Assembly (NCBI GenBank): GCA_947306185.1
Contig: CAMZFU010000037.1
Location: 1-9,034 of the forward strand
Reading direction: 5' to 3'
DNA length: 9,034 nt
Source of the DNA: an uncultured Pseudomonadota bacterium
Lineage (GTDB): Bacteria; Pseudomonadota; Alphaproteobacteria; Rs-D84
Of the stretch, positions 1 through 7,663 are shown one piece after another; position 1 is the stretch's first letter; every line of letters starts with the position of its first letter. Below the pieces are notes generated by a model. It was given only the letters and a program-made list of their open reading frames with translations. It was not told where the DNA came from and made no database searches. A program made the position numbers and the translations under genes.

Positions 1-682
1 GTGGCAAATACTTCATTAATTTAGTATTTTTTGCAAAGAAATTATATGAATCAAATTCCTGTTGGGCCAAAAATGAAAACGCCGCATAATTTTTGGGCAA
101 CTTGTGAACCAGATTGCCGTCCGGTGTTTTATATATATCAAATATTCCACCGGCATCGTTCAGTAATGTACCATTGACCGATGGCAACGTATGTGGCACC
201 ACCCTGTATATTGACATTACCGTCAATTCCAATATATTGTACAACATTGTCGTGTTTATATCTGAATCAATTTGCCATTTACCAAATGCATAACAAATCA
301 ACGGACACAAATTACATTCAAATAAACGTGCATTTAATTTAAATGATTTCATAAACAAATCTGTACCATCATCGCACCCAATATTTTGCGTAAAAATAGA
401 AAAATAATCGCAATTGTCATTTGTTGTGACACGATTACCAATGAACGCAGTTATAATACCAAGGAATTGCTGCTTGTTATCCATCGCGGCATACAACTGA
501 TGGCCCAACGCACAATACCTATCATAATCGGCATAATTTTTGGCACCAATTAAATGATTTTTTACAATCAGATAAAAAATCTTGCATTGGTAAATATCTG
601 GCAACGATGCAAACTGCTGCGCAAACGTCAACAATTGGTCTTCGGTAAATCTGGGAAAATCTGCGTTATCTTTGTAAAGCAT
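1..682 (-). CDS. Unrecognised protein, partial; possible kinase-like domain at its visible C-terminal end
   Basis: The frame is open from ATG at 682-680 to the left edge (227 codons), so the C-terminus is missing. I do not recognise the first ~165 residues: they look alpha-helical and soluble, contain several Cys (34, 57, 91, 103, 123, 126, 130) and have no signal peptide. From about residue 169 the pattern changes to one resembling a kinase N-lobe: a Gly-containing turn (NDAGGIFDIY, 175-184), then DGNLVHKLPK with Lys194 in the place of the ATP-binding Lys, then a helix with Glu209. This is pattern inference only. The gene is last in the leftward operon; its start overlaps the end of the carbamoyltransferase gene by 17 bp, which suggests translational coupling. 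The Shine-Dalgarno is weak (AGAGA about 10 bases upstream). A later start at Met67 is possible but would leave a long gap. Confidence 0.75.
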   Translation of the reverse strand, partial: MLYKDNADFPRFTEDQLLTFAQQFASLPDIYQCKIFYLIVKNHLIGAKNYADYDRYCALGHQLYAAMDNKQQFLGIITAFIGNRVTTNDNCDYFSIFTQNIGCDDGTDLFMKSFKLNARLFECNLCPLICYAFGKWQIDSDINTTMLYNILELTVMSIYRVVPHTLPSVNGTLLNDAGGIFDIYKTPDGNLVHKLPKNYAAFSFLAQQEFDSYNFFAKNTKLMKYLP

Positions 683-2579
683 CTGGATTTTTCTCTAGGT
701 ACTGTGCGGTTTGTTCTTTTACCAATCGTGCGTCTTCTTCTTTTCGTATATCGCACCCCGAAAACAAATGTGGATCATCAAAAAAGTATGTTAACTCTTT
801 GATAGATAAATTATATGGATTTTGTTCTTTTACTATGGCATCCGTATTAACCGCGCGCGACGGTCTAAAGAACTGTTCTGCACGATAATCGAATCCTTTG
901 CCATATAAATCACTATCTGTTTTCACCTTTATACGGATGTTACTGTTACAATAAACACATTTGATTCCTTTGTGCAACGCAAAGGCAATTGCCTGGTCTA
1001 AATTATTTATTATTGGTTCACCCGCATCGTTAAGCGACGTATTACACAATATTGGCACCCCCGTCTTGTTGTAAAATGCCGTCAATAAATCATGCAAGGC
1101 CGGATTACTATTTTGCGAAACACTCTGAACACGTGCCGTATTATCAAAATGCAATATTGCGGGGACCTTGTCCAAATACTGGGGTTTAACAACGAAATTT
1201 AATAACATATTCGGCGAACACACATAATCATCAAACCATTCTGGTCCATATTCGTCCAATACCACGGGGGCAACCGGACGCCACCATTGACGCTTTTTAA
1301 CAGTATTCAAAATATCTTTTGTTTGTATATAACGTGGATCACCTATTAATGACCTGTTGCCCAATGCACGTGGCCCTATTTCGGCATTGCCGTTAACCCA
1401 TACTATCACCGCATCATTAATAATATCTTGGACAATATCATCCAACGACACATTATCAACAGATTCTATATAACCTTTGTATTTTTCCAATACGGATTCA
1501 TCAAAAGTCGCAGGTTGTCCATAATATGCGGAATCAAATTTTATCACCGGTGCATTTTGCATTCCCGCATAAAATGCGGCAATTCCAACACCTGCCGCGA
1601 TACCGGTATCACTGGTGCATGGTGGAATTTGATAATCGGCAAATTTGTATTTTTGCAATAAATACGAATTTGTTGGGCAATTTAATGCGAAACCACCAGC
1701 CATAGAAATAATTGTGTCTTTTGTCACAAGGCCGTATTTTTTCACAATTGTGTCAATATTTCTATCAACTATGCGTTGCGATAAATTGACAATGTTTTTC
1801 ATAATCGCGCTAATTTTGTGTTCTTCTTCGGTAAAACGCTTGTCGGCATTTTCTGGTAATTTAGAACTAAATACAAAATCTGCTATTTCATCAACAATCT
1901 TACGTGCTTTGATTCTGGTACTGTCGTCAAAAAATGAAACATCATCAAATTTAGATATATCAAAATCAATTTGTGTATCAACAGCCGTGGCAAGCGCCAT
2001 CAACGTTCCTTCACGTAACTTAAATTTCTTAAATGAATAACTCCACAACCGGGCTGGGGATTCTATCGGAAAGATATCTAATTTTCCATCTTTGATAACA
2101 CCACCGGCATAGAAATTTTTGACGTACGCATCTTCTTCAAATTGGCTATCGGGACCAGCGTCCAAACTTAATAAAATCATATTTGTATTTAACGGTTGCG
2201 GATTTCCATAATACATACAAGACATCAAATGGGCAATACTATGAAATGCGATATTCGTATCGGCAAAAAAGTCCCTATATTCTGTATTTTTTTCTAATTC
2301 TTTTGTACCCCAAATATCGTTAATATCATCCAAGGACAGATTTTCTTGATGCAACAATGTTTGCAATAAATCGAAAAATGCCTGTGTGTTGAAAAATGCT
2401 TTTGCGTGTTGTTTGTACCCAGAAATACGTTCTAATTCCCAGTATCTAACCAATTTGACATTTTTATCACCATCAAAATGCCACAATGCAATTGTCTGAT
2501 CGTGCCGTAATTTTATATCCAGTATATTCTGTAATTCATTGCAACAAACAAATGTTGAGACATAGTACCCTGATTTCAT
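666..2579 (-). CDS. O-carbamoyltransferase, NodU/CmcH/TobZ family
   Basis: 637 aa. Family enzymes transfer a carbamoyl group from carbamoyl phosphate, via carbamoyl-adenylate, to a hydroxyl of a small molecule such as a sugar, Nod factor or antibiotic; they are cytosolic. The Kae1-like N-terminal domain (about 1-345) shows RHDQTIALWHFDG (25-37) at the usual HD(S/G) position, a metal-site HxxxH (His113, His117), SLDAGPD (138-144), AGGFALNC (294-301) and SDTG (Asp324). The YrdC-like C-terminal domain (about 385-550) shows the hallmark E-x-GPRALGNRS (400-410), RPVAPVVL (434-441), DNTARVQSV (479-487), NTSLN (513-517) and GEP (520-522). All key residues appear present, so it should be active. Residues from about 553 to the end form a tail beyond the usual family end. 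ATG 2579 is supported by AAGGA seven bases upstream. It lies 14 bp after the decarboxylase gene, so it is co-transcribed; the acceptor is unknown. Confidence 0.95.
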   Translation of the reverse strand: MKSGYYVSTFVCCNELQNILDIKLRHDQTIALWHFDGDKNVKLVRYWELERISGYKQHAKAFFNTQAFFDLLQTLLHQENLSLDDINDIWGTKELEKNTEYRDFFADTNIAFHSIAHLMSCMYYGNPQPLNTNMILLSLDAGPDSQFEEDAYVKNFYAGGVIKDGKLDIFPIESPARLWSYSFKKFKLREGTLMALATAVDTQIDFDISKFDDVSFFDDSTRIKARKIVDEIADFVFSSKLPENADKRFTEEEHKISAIMKNIVNLSQRIVDRNIDTIVKKYGLVTKDTIISMAGGFALNCPTNSYLLQKYKFADYQIPPCTSDTGIAAGVGIAAFYAGMQNAPVIKFDSAYYGQPATFDESVLEKYKGYIESVDNVSLDDIVQDIINDAVIVWVNGNAEIGPRALGNRSLIGDPRYIQTKDILNTVKKRQWWRPVAPVVLDEYGPEWFDDYVCSPNMLLNFVVKPQYLDKVPAILHFDNTARVQSVSQNSNPALHDLLTAFYNKTGVPILCNTSLNDAGEPIINNLDQAIAFALHKGIKCVYCNSNIRIKVKTDSDLYGKGFDYRAEQFFRPSRAVNTDAIVKEQNPYNLSIKELTYFFDDPHLFSGCDIRKEEDARLVKEQTAQYLEKNPDALQR

Positions 2580-2593
2580 TTAAACATCCTTTT

Positions 2594-3250
2594 TTATCTA
2601 TACACAAACGGTCTTGGTTTGTGTGGAACTTCTTTTACAACAAACGTATCTTTGACTTTATCAAATTCCTGTTGAAAACTTACCATATCACGAACCAATT
2701 TTTCGGCCGCCTGTCTGTCAAAATATGGTGTCATTGGGTAAGCTTTTAACACCCCAAGTTTCTTGCCATCGGCAAGACGATGATATCCCGTAGAATAATC
2801 TATGGCGAACCAGCATTCACCTTTCTTTTGTTTTTCCAACAAGAACAAATAGAATTTATAACTATATTGCCCGAAACGTTCAATTTCCGCGGGTGACAAG
2901 TTATTCAAATCAAAAAATGATGGCGCATCATTGGTCTCTTTGGCAACAAACAATGTAACAAATCCATCGCTGTCTTTGTCATTGATAACCTCAAATCTGC
3001 CGGTATCATTTAATAATTGTTTTAGATACTCTGACGTATCCATCAAATTGCCAATAATTTTCTGAAAACCCTTTACCCCGAACGTTTTTAGATTAACATA
3101 CGCGGCAAGAGGCCCATTAAGCGGTCGCGACAATTCCAACGTATATTGAAATGGTGAATAATTTCCGTATTCTAATTCGTCATACGAAATACCCTTGTAA
3201 TGATTCTGGGCAAAAATTTCTGTTTTATCTTTTGTAATATACACAGATGC
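2594..3250 (-). CDS. PLP-dependent decarboxylase, C-terminal part (downstream of in-frame UAG)
   Basis: This is the remainder of the decarboxylase, in the same frame as the preceding 334-aa part and separated from it by one TAG codon. It reads about 218 codons from Ala-Ser-Val (the residues expected just after the PLP-lysine segment) to TAA at 2596-2594. It holds the small C-terminal domain of group II decarboxylases: YITKDKTEIF, then a region with SRPLNGPLAAYVNLKTFG matching the usual S-R-x-x-x-A-L-x-x-W-x-x-L-x-x-x-G pattern. There is no further stop or frameshift, so the loss is recent or the UAG is read through. A GTG at 3244-3242 could serve as a restart, with a weak AGG (part of the TAG-G sequence) five bases upstream, which would give a 216-aa separate polypeptide. 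I prefer a single interrupted gene. Confidence 0.85.
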   Translation of the reverse strand, partial: ASVYITKDKTEIFAQNHYKGISYDELEYGNYSPFQYTLELSRPLNGPLAAYVNLKTFGVKGFQKIIGNLMDTSEYLKQLLNDTGRFEVINDKDSDGFVTLFVAKETNDAPSFFDLNNLSPAEIERFGQYSYKFYLFLLEKQKKGECWFAIDYSTGYHRLADGKKLGVLKAYPMTPYFDRQAAEKLVRDMVSFQQEFDKVKDTFVVKEVPHKPRPFVYR

Positions 3251-3253
3251 CTA
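3251..3253 (-). other. In-frame UAG inside the decarboxylase gene
   Basis: Codon order on the minus strand is GCA-CCG-TAT-TAG-GCA-TCT-GTG (Ala-Pro-Tyr-stop-Ala-Ser-Val). The reading frame is identical on both sides, so this is a point nonsense codon and not an indel. The position is seven residues after the PLP lysine, where homologues such as bacterial tyrosine decarboxylases have a small residue, often Ser; TCG to TAG is one base change. Of the other gene ends visible in the window, five use TAA, one uses TAG (the kinase-like gene at 6339) and none uses TGA. Confidence 0.9.
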
Positions 3254-4255
3254 ATACGGTGCGAATCCGGTTTTATGAAAATCAACACCAAATGAATCAG
3301 CATATTTTATCTCGCTGATACGCAACATTTGACGTTTCAATTTCTGTAATGCGCTATCCGAAAATTTGAATGGGTTTTTATCAAAGTCATAATCCTTGAA
3401 AAACAAACACACCCAACCGATAACAGAATCAACGTGTATGCGCGGTACATAGTTCAAATGATATTTTTCAACCAACCTGTCCCTAATGTCCGCCACTTTT
3501 TTAATTGGATCTATGGTCATTTGAATGGTCGTACCGCCATTAACCGTGATGCATGCGATTTTTTTGCCCTGCTCTATGGATTCGGCCATACGCGTTTCAA
3601 GTTCTTCCAAATTTATCTCGCCCATTTTATTGGTAGATATACGAATACAGTTTTTGTCCCCTATACCCAACCAATTGCATGCTTCGGCATGACACGGATG
3701 TCCCTGGGTGGAAGAAAATGTGACAATATCACCCGACAAGCCATTGGTACCATAATCTGGTGAAATTCTCTGCAGTCCATGTTTTATTGCGTGAATATTT
3801 GTTGATTTTCCCCCAAAAGTAAAATATCCCCCAGATTGTTTATAATCAATCCCTGCAAGTTGGCTTAACATTTTGACCACAGCCAATTCTGTGGTTAGAA
3901 GATATCCGGTTGACATATCTTGGGCACCATTCGGGGTATATAAAGAAAAATAACTGGACACAACCGTCGCCGGAATTGTTGCAGGCGGATTCACATTGAT
4001 TAATGCCCCAGGATGATTCCACCGTATTAACCCTTGGGAATAATATGCCAATCTGGAAAATACGGAATCTAAATCTTCGCCATCTTCTGACAAATTCTCT
4101 TTTTCTAACAAACCGGCATACTTTTCAGTTATAGAGCTTGGGACGCGTGCCATATCTGGTTTTACGTATTGTTCTACTTTGTTATTCAACTGCGTCATAT
4201 AATCCAGAAAAGTAGAGAAGTTTGGAGAAACGGGATCTAAGAAATATTTTTTCAT
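3251..4255 (-). CDS. PLP-dependent decarboxylase (group II family), N-terminal part ending at in-frame UAG
   Basis: 334 aa before TAG at 3253-3251. It is the large PLP-binding domain of the group II amino acid decarboxylase family, which includes tyrosine, glutamate and aromatic decarboxylases. Visible motifs are a Gly-rich phosphate-binding segment (FGGKSTN, 147-153), HPCHAEACNWLGIG (186-199), the cofactor-nitrogen Asp in HVDSVIGW (Asp276) and the Schiff-base Lys in VDFHKTGFAPY (Lys328). The family continues after this PY with a Ser/Ala-rich strand and a KD pair, which is what the next frame segment encodes after the TAG. With it, the protein would be 553 residues, a normal length. The ATG is supported by AAGAGG eight bases upstream. 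It is the first gene of the leftward operon, behind the divergent promoter region. If translation stops at the UAG, the protein lacks its C-terminal domain and is probably inactive. The substrate cannot be told. Confidence 0.9.
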   Translation of the reverse strand: MKKYFLDPVSPNFSTFLDYMTQLNNKVEQYVKPDMARVPSSITEKYAGLLEKENLSEDGEDLDSVFSRLAYYSQGLIRWNHPGALINVNPPATIPATVVSSYFSLYTPNGAQDMSTGYLLTTELAVVKMLSQLAGIDYKQSGGYFTFGGKSTNIHAIKHGLQRISPDYGTNGLSGDIVTFSSTQGHPCHAEACNWLGIGDKNCIRISTNKMGEINLEELETRMAESIEQGKKIACITVNGGTTIQMTIDPIKKVADIRDRLVEKYHLNYVPRIHVDSVIGWVCLFFKDYDFDKNPFKFSDSALQKLKRQMLRISEIKYADSFGVDFHKTGFAPY

Positions 4256-4302
4256 ATCTGGTACCTCTTATTTGACTGAAATAATGGGTTCAATACAGGG
4301 AT

Positions 4303-4331
4303 ATAGTAGCGACAACAGGCGGAAAAAGCAA
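4303..4331 (-). promoter_or_regulatory. Candidate promoter of the leftward decarboxylase-carbamoyltransferase operon
   Basis: On the minus strand TTGCTT (4331-4326) is followed after 17 bp by TACTAT (4308-4303), a moderate sigma-70-type match about 50 bases before the ATG at 4255. There are no other promoter-like pairs of similar quality in this short divergent gap. Inference only. Confidence 0.35.
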
Positions 4332-4338
4332 CTGTTAC

Positions 4339-4370
4339 TTGCAAATAGTGTTTGTATTGTATAATATAAT
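4339..4370 (+). promoter_or_regulatory. Candidate promoter of the transketolase gene
   Basis: Two overlapping perfect TATAAT hexamers (4360-4365 and 4365-4370) lie 40-50 bases before the ATG at 4410. The best -35 candidate is TTGCAA at 4339-4344, spaced 15 or 20 bp from them, so neither spacing is ideal. The -10 is convincing, the -35 is not. The candidate for the opposite operon begins only 8 bp to the left, so the two may be co-regulated. Confidence 0.45.
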
Positions 4371-4409
4371 GATTGTTGTAATGCATTATACGAGACAAAG
4401 GGGGATTTT

Positions 4410-6356
4410 ATGAACACTTTGAATGTTATTGACGTCACAACCAAGAATAAATCTGATATAAATCATATCTGTGATTACATCGCACTTAATGTCGCAAAAA
4501 TCTGTCTAAATTCGAAATCTGGTCATCTTGGTGCTTCTTTGTCCTCTATACAACTTATGGCCACCCTATATTTTGGTGGTTTTTTACGATTTTCTATAAA
4601 AAAACCGCGGCACCCTGACAGGGATAGAGTCTTGTTGCGCGGTCATCTTGGCCCCTTGCGTTATTCTTTATTTTCACTGCTTAATTGGGTATCACCAAAA
4701 GAATTAATGACATATCGTTTCGTGAATTCACGACTCCAAGGACATGAATGTATGTTCGAAATTCCTGGAATTGATATCACACCATCTGGATCTTTGGGAA
4801 TGGTTTTGTCTTATGGTATAGGGAGTGCCATAGTATCAAAGCAACGCAAACACGTTTTCAAGACGTGGGTTTTCCTTGGCGATGGAGAAGAACAAGAAGG
4901 AAATATAAGCGAAGCCGCCAGATATGCTGCCAATCAAAATTTGGGGAATTTGATATGCATTCTTGACAAGAATGGAAAACAACTTTCACGGCCAACATCA
5001 GATTTCAATTCACAGTCAGATGTCGCCGTGATTTGGCGTGGGTATGGATGGAATGTTATCGAAATAAATGGTCACGACATTGATGAAATAAAACGTGCAT
5101 ATAAAATTGCCTGCACGCATACAGGAAAACCTACTCTCATTATCGCGCACACAGTAAAAGGCAATGGTCTACGCGGTGAAAAAGAAAATTTCTGTGGATA
5201 CCATACCATCAGCAATTGTCCACACGATATCGTACGCGCACTTATTGCTGACAAACAAAATCTGTTAGCAGTCGATAATATAACACGGGACAGTTTAGTA
5301 AAAACGATTACTAAACATATCAAACAATACAATGTACCACAAACCGTAACAAAAAAATCAAAATATATAAATCTTGCACTAAACTCCTATCAGAATATAG
5401 GTCAGCACGAGGCAACAACGTACTATTACCGTCTTTTATCAAAATATGTCAAAGACAAACATATCGGCAATTTCTATTTTCTAACTGTTGATTTAATGCA
5501 AAAAGATTCCATTAAAGAATGCAATCTACAGGGCATCAAAAATTATTATGATGTGGGATTACGTGAACAACATATGTATGCCATGGCGCATGGAATTTCT
5601 GTAACCGACCCAGATGCGCGCATACATATCAATGCAACCGAGGCTTTTTCTTTTAGGGCCCTAGATCAGGTTCATGCCGCATCCCAAGGGAAGAGCCATA
5701 TGATTATAACTGCTGATAAAAGCGGAATTGCAAATTCTCGAAACGGTTCGACACACCAATCTGTTTCACAACAGTTTTCTTTTAATTGGTTAAATAACAC
5801 AACTTTTTTGGAACCATCAGATGCAGAAGATTTCTTTACGTGTATGAATTATGCATTTGTTCATAATGACTCGTTATATTATATCAGATGTCATAGCGCA
5901 AATTCTAGGGATTTACCAAAAATTGGTTTCATGCCCAACCAAATAAACCCATGGTATGAAATTGGTTATAAGAAGGTTACGCGTCCTGACATTATATTGA
6001 TAACAAGTGGCATAACATCAACTTTTGCATATGATGCACTGCCATTATTAAAAAAACATAAAATCAAAGCAAAAATTATAAACATTACCGCACCAAGTAT
6101 GCTTGATAAAGAATTTGTAAAACAATTTACAAAAGGCAAACCTTGCTTATGCATTTATAATGGGCATCCGGGATTTCTGCCGGCATGTATATCGCCAGTA
6201 TTTTTTAGATATACCAGTGACAACAAACCAAATATAATAGATTCGCATGGTTTTATATACGGGTGCAGTGGAACTTTTGATGAACTAAAAAAGCATTTCC
6301 AATTTGATGAATTGTCTTTGTTATCAAAAATACAAAAACTAATCAGCGAAGCTTAA
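4410..6356 (+). CDS. Transketolase-family protein, single chain, thiamine diphosphate-dependent
   Basis: 648 aa, close to the usual full transketolase length. These enzymes transfer a two-carbon ketol unit between sugar phosphates using thiamine diphosphate. The N-terminal pyrophosphate domain (about 15-285) shows GHLGAS (38-43), RDRVLLRGH (71-79), His112, the ThDP signature GDGEEQEGN (157-165) running to LDKNGKQ (185-191), and KGNGLRGEKEN (250-260) followed by YH (His265), a form usual in two-subunit transketolases. The pyrimidine domain (about 335-505) shows GLREQH (383-388) with the cofactor-activating Glu386, FSFRALDQ (413-420) and GSTHQS (446-451). The C-terminal domain (about 515-640) begins near DIILITSG. 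The expected histidines are mostly present, so it is probably active. The start is fixed by AAGGGGG (4398-4404), five bases before ATG. Its place opposite the carbamoyltransferase operon suggests a pathway-specific enzyme, but a housekeeping pentose-phosphate role is not excluded. Confidence 0.92.
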   Translation: MNTLNVIDVTTKNKSDINHICDYIALNVAKICLNSKSGHLGASLSSIQLMATLYFGGFLRFSIKKPRHPDRDRVLLRGHLGPLRYSLFSLLNWVSPKELMTYRFVNSRLQGHECMFEIPGIDITPSGSLGMVLSYGIGSAIVSKQRKHVFKTWVFLGDGEEQEGNISEAARYAANQNLGNLICILDKNGKQLSRPTSDFNSQSDVAVIWRGYGWNVIEINGHDIDEIKRAYKIACTHTGKPTLIIAHTVKGNGLRGEKENFCGYHTISNCPHDIVRALIADKQNLLAVDNITRDSLVKTITKHIKQYNVPQTVTKKSKYINLALNSYQNIGQHEATTYYYRLLSKYVKDKHIGNFYFLTVDLMQKDSIKECNLQGIKNYYDVGLREQHMYAMAHGISVTDPDARIHINATEAFSFRALDQVHAASQGKSHMIITADKSGIANSRNGSTHQSVSQQFSFNWLNNTTFLEPSDAEDFFTCMNYAFVHNDSLYYIRCHSANSRDLPKIGFMPNQINPWYEIGYKKVTRPDIILITSGITSTFAYDALPLLKKHKIKAKIINITAPSMLDKEFVKQFTKGKPCLCIYNGHPGFLPACISPVFFRYTSDNKPNIIDSHGFIYGCSGTFDELKKHFQFDELSLLSKIQKLISEA

Positions 6357-7616
6357 ATCTTTGGCGTTTTCTTGAACACAGGCGATCACTTTTGCAAGAT
6401 TTGCCCTCTTCTGTCTGTCTTTTGTGATAGGCAATTGCTCTATGATATTTTTCTGCATCATACTGGCCAGTTGCGTTTGTAACACCGTTGTTTTGTTACA
6501 CAAATAATTACGCGACAAACATGTATCAGGTAATCTATTTACTATTAACGTGGTGAGTTCTTTTTCATTCTTGGCTTTCTCAATATCCCGCAGAGATATA
6601 ACATCTATTTTTTTATCGAACATCAATAACATAGGTAATAATAAATATCCTTTTTTAGGGGCAACTTCTGTTTTTAACCGCGCCAAATAGAATTTATAGT
6701 AGGTCGCCACCAAAATTAAATATTTATGCAATCTGTATTTTTCTTTTTGCAGTTGGTATAAAAACAAATCATGAATAACATCTATACAACGTGGAAACGT
6801 ATCAGAAACAAGATGCCCTAAATCACTGGCGATCATATACTTGGAATGTCCAACTCTTTTACCCGACTCCGCCACCATAATTATACTTTCAATTTCTTTT
6901 TTCAATCCTATTTTGTTTTCATCACATCCGGTTAGTAAAGCATATTCCCTTTCAAAAGATCCTATTTTGATATTTTTACCGATATTTGTATTGTATTTTG
7001 CAAAGAAACTTACCAAATCGCATCTGTTATATAGACACGACCAATTATTTACAAATTCTGCTGTTGAAATATATTCTGTCACATGTTTCGCCGCTTCTTT
7101 ACCATAAAAAACATTTTCTAAATCCAATAGGAACAATTTATTTCCATTTACAATAAGATTTCGTGGCAAGAAACCAGGCAACACTACACCTTGTTCCAAG
7201 ATTTGTCTGAAAAAATCTAACAATATCTCCTGCGACAGCGGGATTTCTTTATGATTGTAAATATATTCGTGCAAAGTATTGCCCCTATACAAGGAAACCA
7301 AAAAACAATCCTTTCCTGTCTCGATTAACTCAGATTCTATAATGTGTAATGTAAAACCCGATACGGATAACCCGTTTATTTGTTTGGCCACCTTGGAACT
7401 ATTTAATACTTCTTGCATCGCATCTTTTTTATCTACTTGTTTTGCCACATATACTTTCCCGTTATAAAGGAATATCCTAAATCTTTTTTTTACATCTTTG
7501 ACTTCTATATTGTGAGAAAAAGCAAATTTTCCATAGTTACCAAAGGCGATGGATAATGCCTCTTTTATATCTGATGCCGTAATTTTATTTATTGTATTTT
7601 CTTTTATCGATTTCAT
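6339..7616 (-). CDS. Kinase-fold (phosphotransferase-like) protein lacking the catalytic Asp
   Basis: 425 aa. Residues about 25-200 have the order of a protein-kinase/aminoglycoside-phosphotransferase fold: a beta-strand pair with VYVAKQV (55-61, Lys59 as ATP-binding Lys), a helix with Glu69, a hinge-like segment LVSLYRGNTLHEY (106-118), then VVLPGFLPRNLIV (144-156) and LFLLDLENVF (161-170). Asn153 and Asp165 match the metal-binding Asn and the DFG-type Asp. The catalytic (H)GDLHPRN pattern reads PGFLPRN, with Gly148 where the Asp belongs. It may therefore be a pseudokinase or use another chemistry. Residues 200-425 are helical and unrecognised, with a basic, Lys-rich character and no clear membrane span. 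The stop is TAG at 6341-6339, inside the end of the oppositely oriented transketolase gene (18-bp overlap). The ATG at 7616 has only a weak Shine-Dalgarno (AAAG-type). The substrate is unknown. Confidence 0.8.
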   Translation of the reverse strand: MKSIKENTINKITASDIKEALSIAFGNYGKFAFSHNIEVKDVKKRFRIFLYNGKVYVAKQVDKKDAMQEVLNSSKVAKQINGLSVSGFTLHIIESELIETGKDCFLVSLYRGNTLHEYIYNHKEIPLSQEILLDFFRQILEQGVVLPGFLPRNLIVNGNKLFLLDLENVFYGKEAAKHVTEYISTAEFVNNWSCLYNRCDLVSFFAKYNTNIGKNIKIGSFEREYALLTGCDENKIGLKKEIESIIMVAESGKRVGHSKYMIASDLGHLVSDTFPRCIDVIHDLFLYQLQKEKYRLHKYLILVATYYKFYLARLKTEVAPKKGYLLLPMLLMFDKKIDVISLRDIEKAKNEKELTTLIVNRLPDTCLSRNYLCNKTTVLQTQLASMMQKNIIEQLPITKDRQKRANLAKVIACVQENAKDLSFAD

Positions 7617-7663
7617 AAATATTTAACTTTATTTTCACTCAATATAAGATTATCATACACCGT

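Noticed and set aside
554..802. Plus-strand open frame opposite the carbamoyltransferase end
   Set aside because: It lies antisense to two frames with clear coding character and has no ribosome site or family pattern.
1645..2040. Plus-strand 131-codon frame inside the carbamoyltransferase gene
   Set aside because: Antisense shadow of a well-supported gene with conserved motifs; no independent evidence.
3242..3250. The 216-aa downstream frame as an independent gene starting at GTG 3244
   Set aside because: It begins exactly at the conserved continuation of the PLP domain in the same frame as the upstream part, and its only ribosome-site candidate is the AGG formed by the TAG and the next base. 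An interrupted single gene is simpler.
5072..5332. Minus-strand frame inside the transketolase gene
   Set aside because: Shadow frame; the plus strand carries the conserved thiamine-enzyme motifs here.
6339..6356. Shared bidirectional terminator between the convergent genes
   Set aside because: The coding regions overlap by 18 bp and no hairpin with T runs is visible at the junction.
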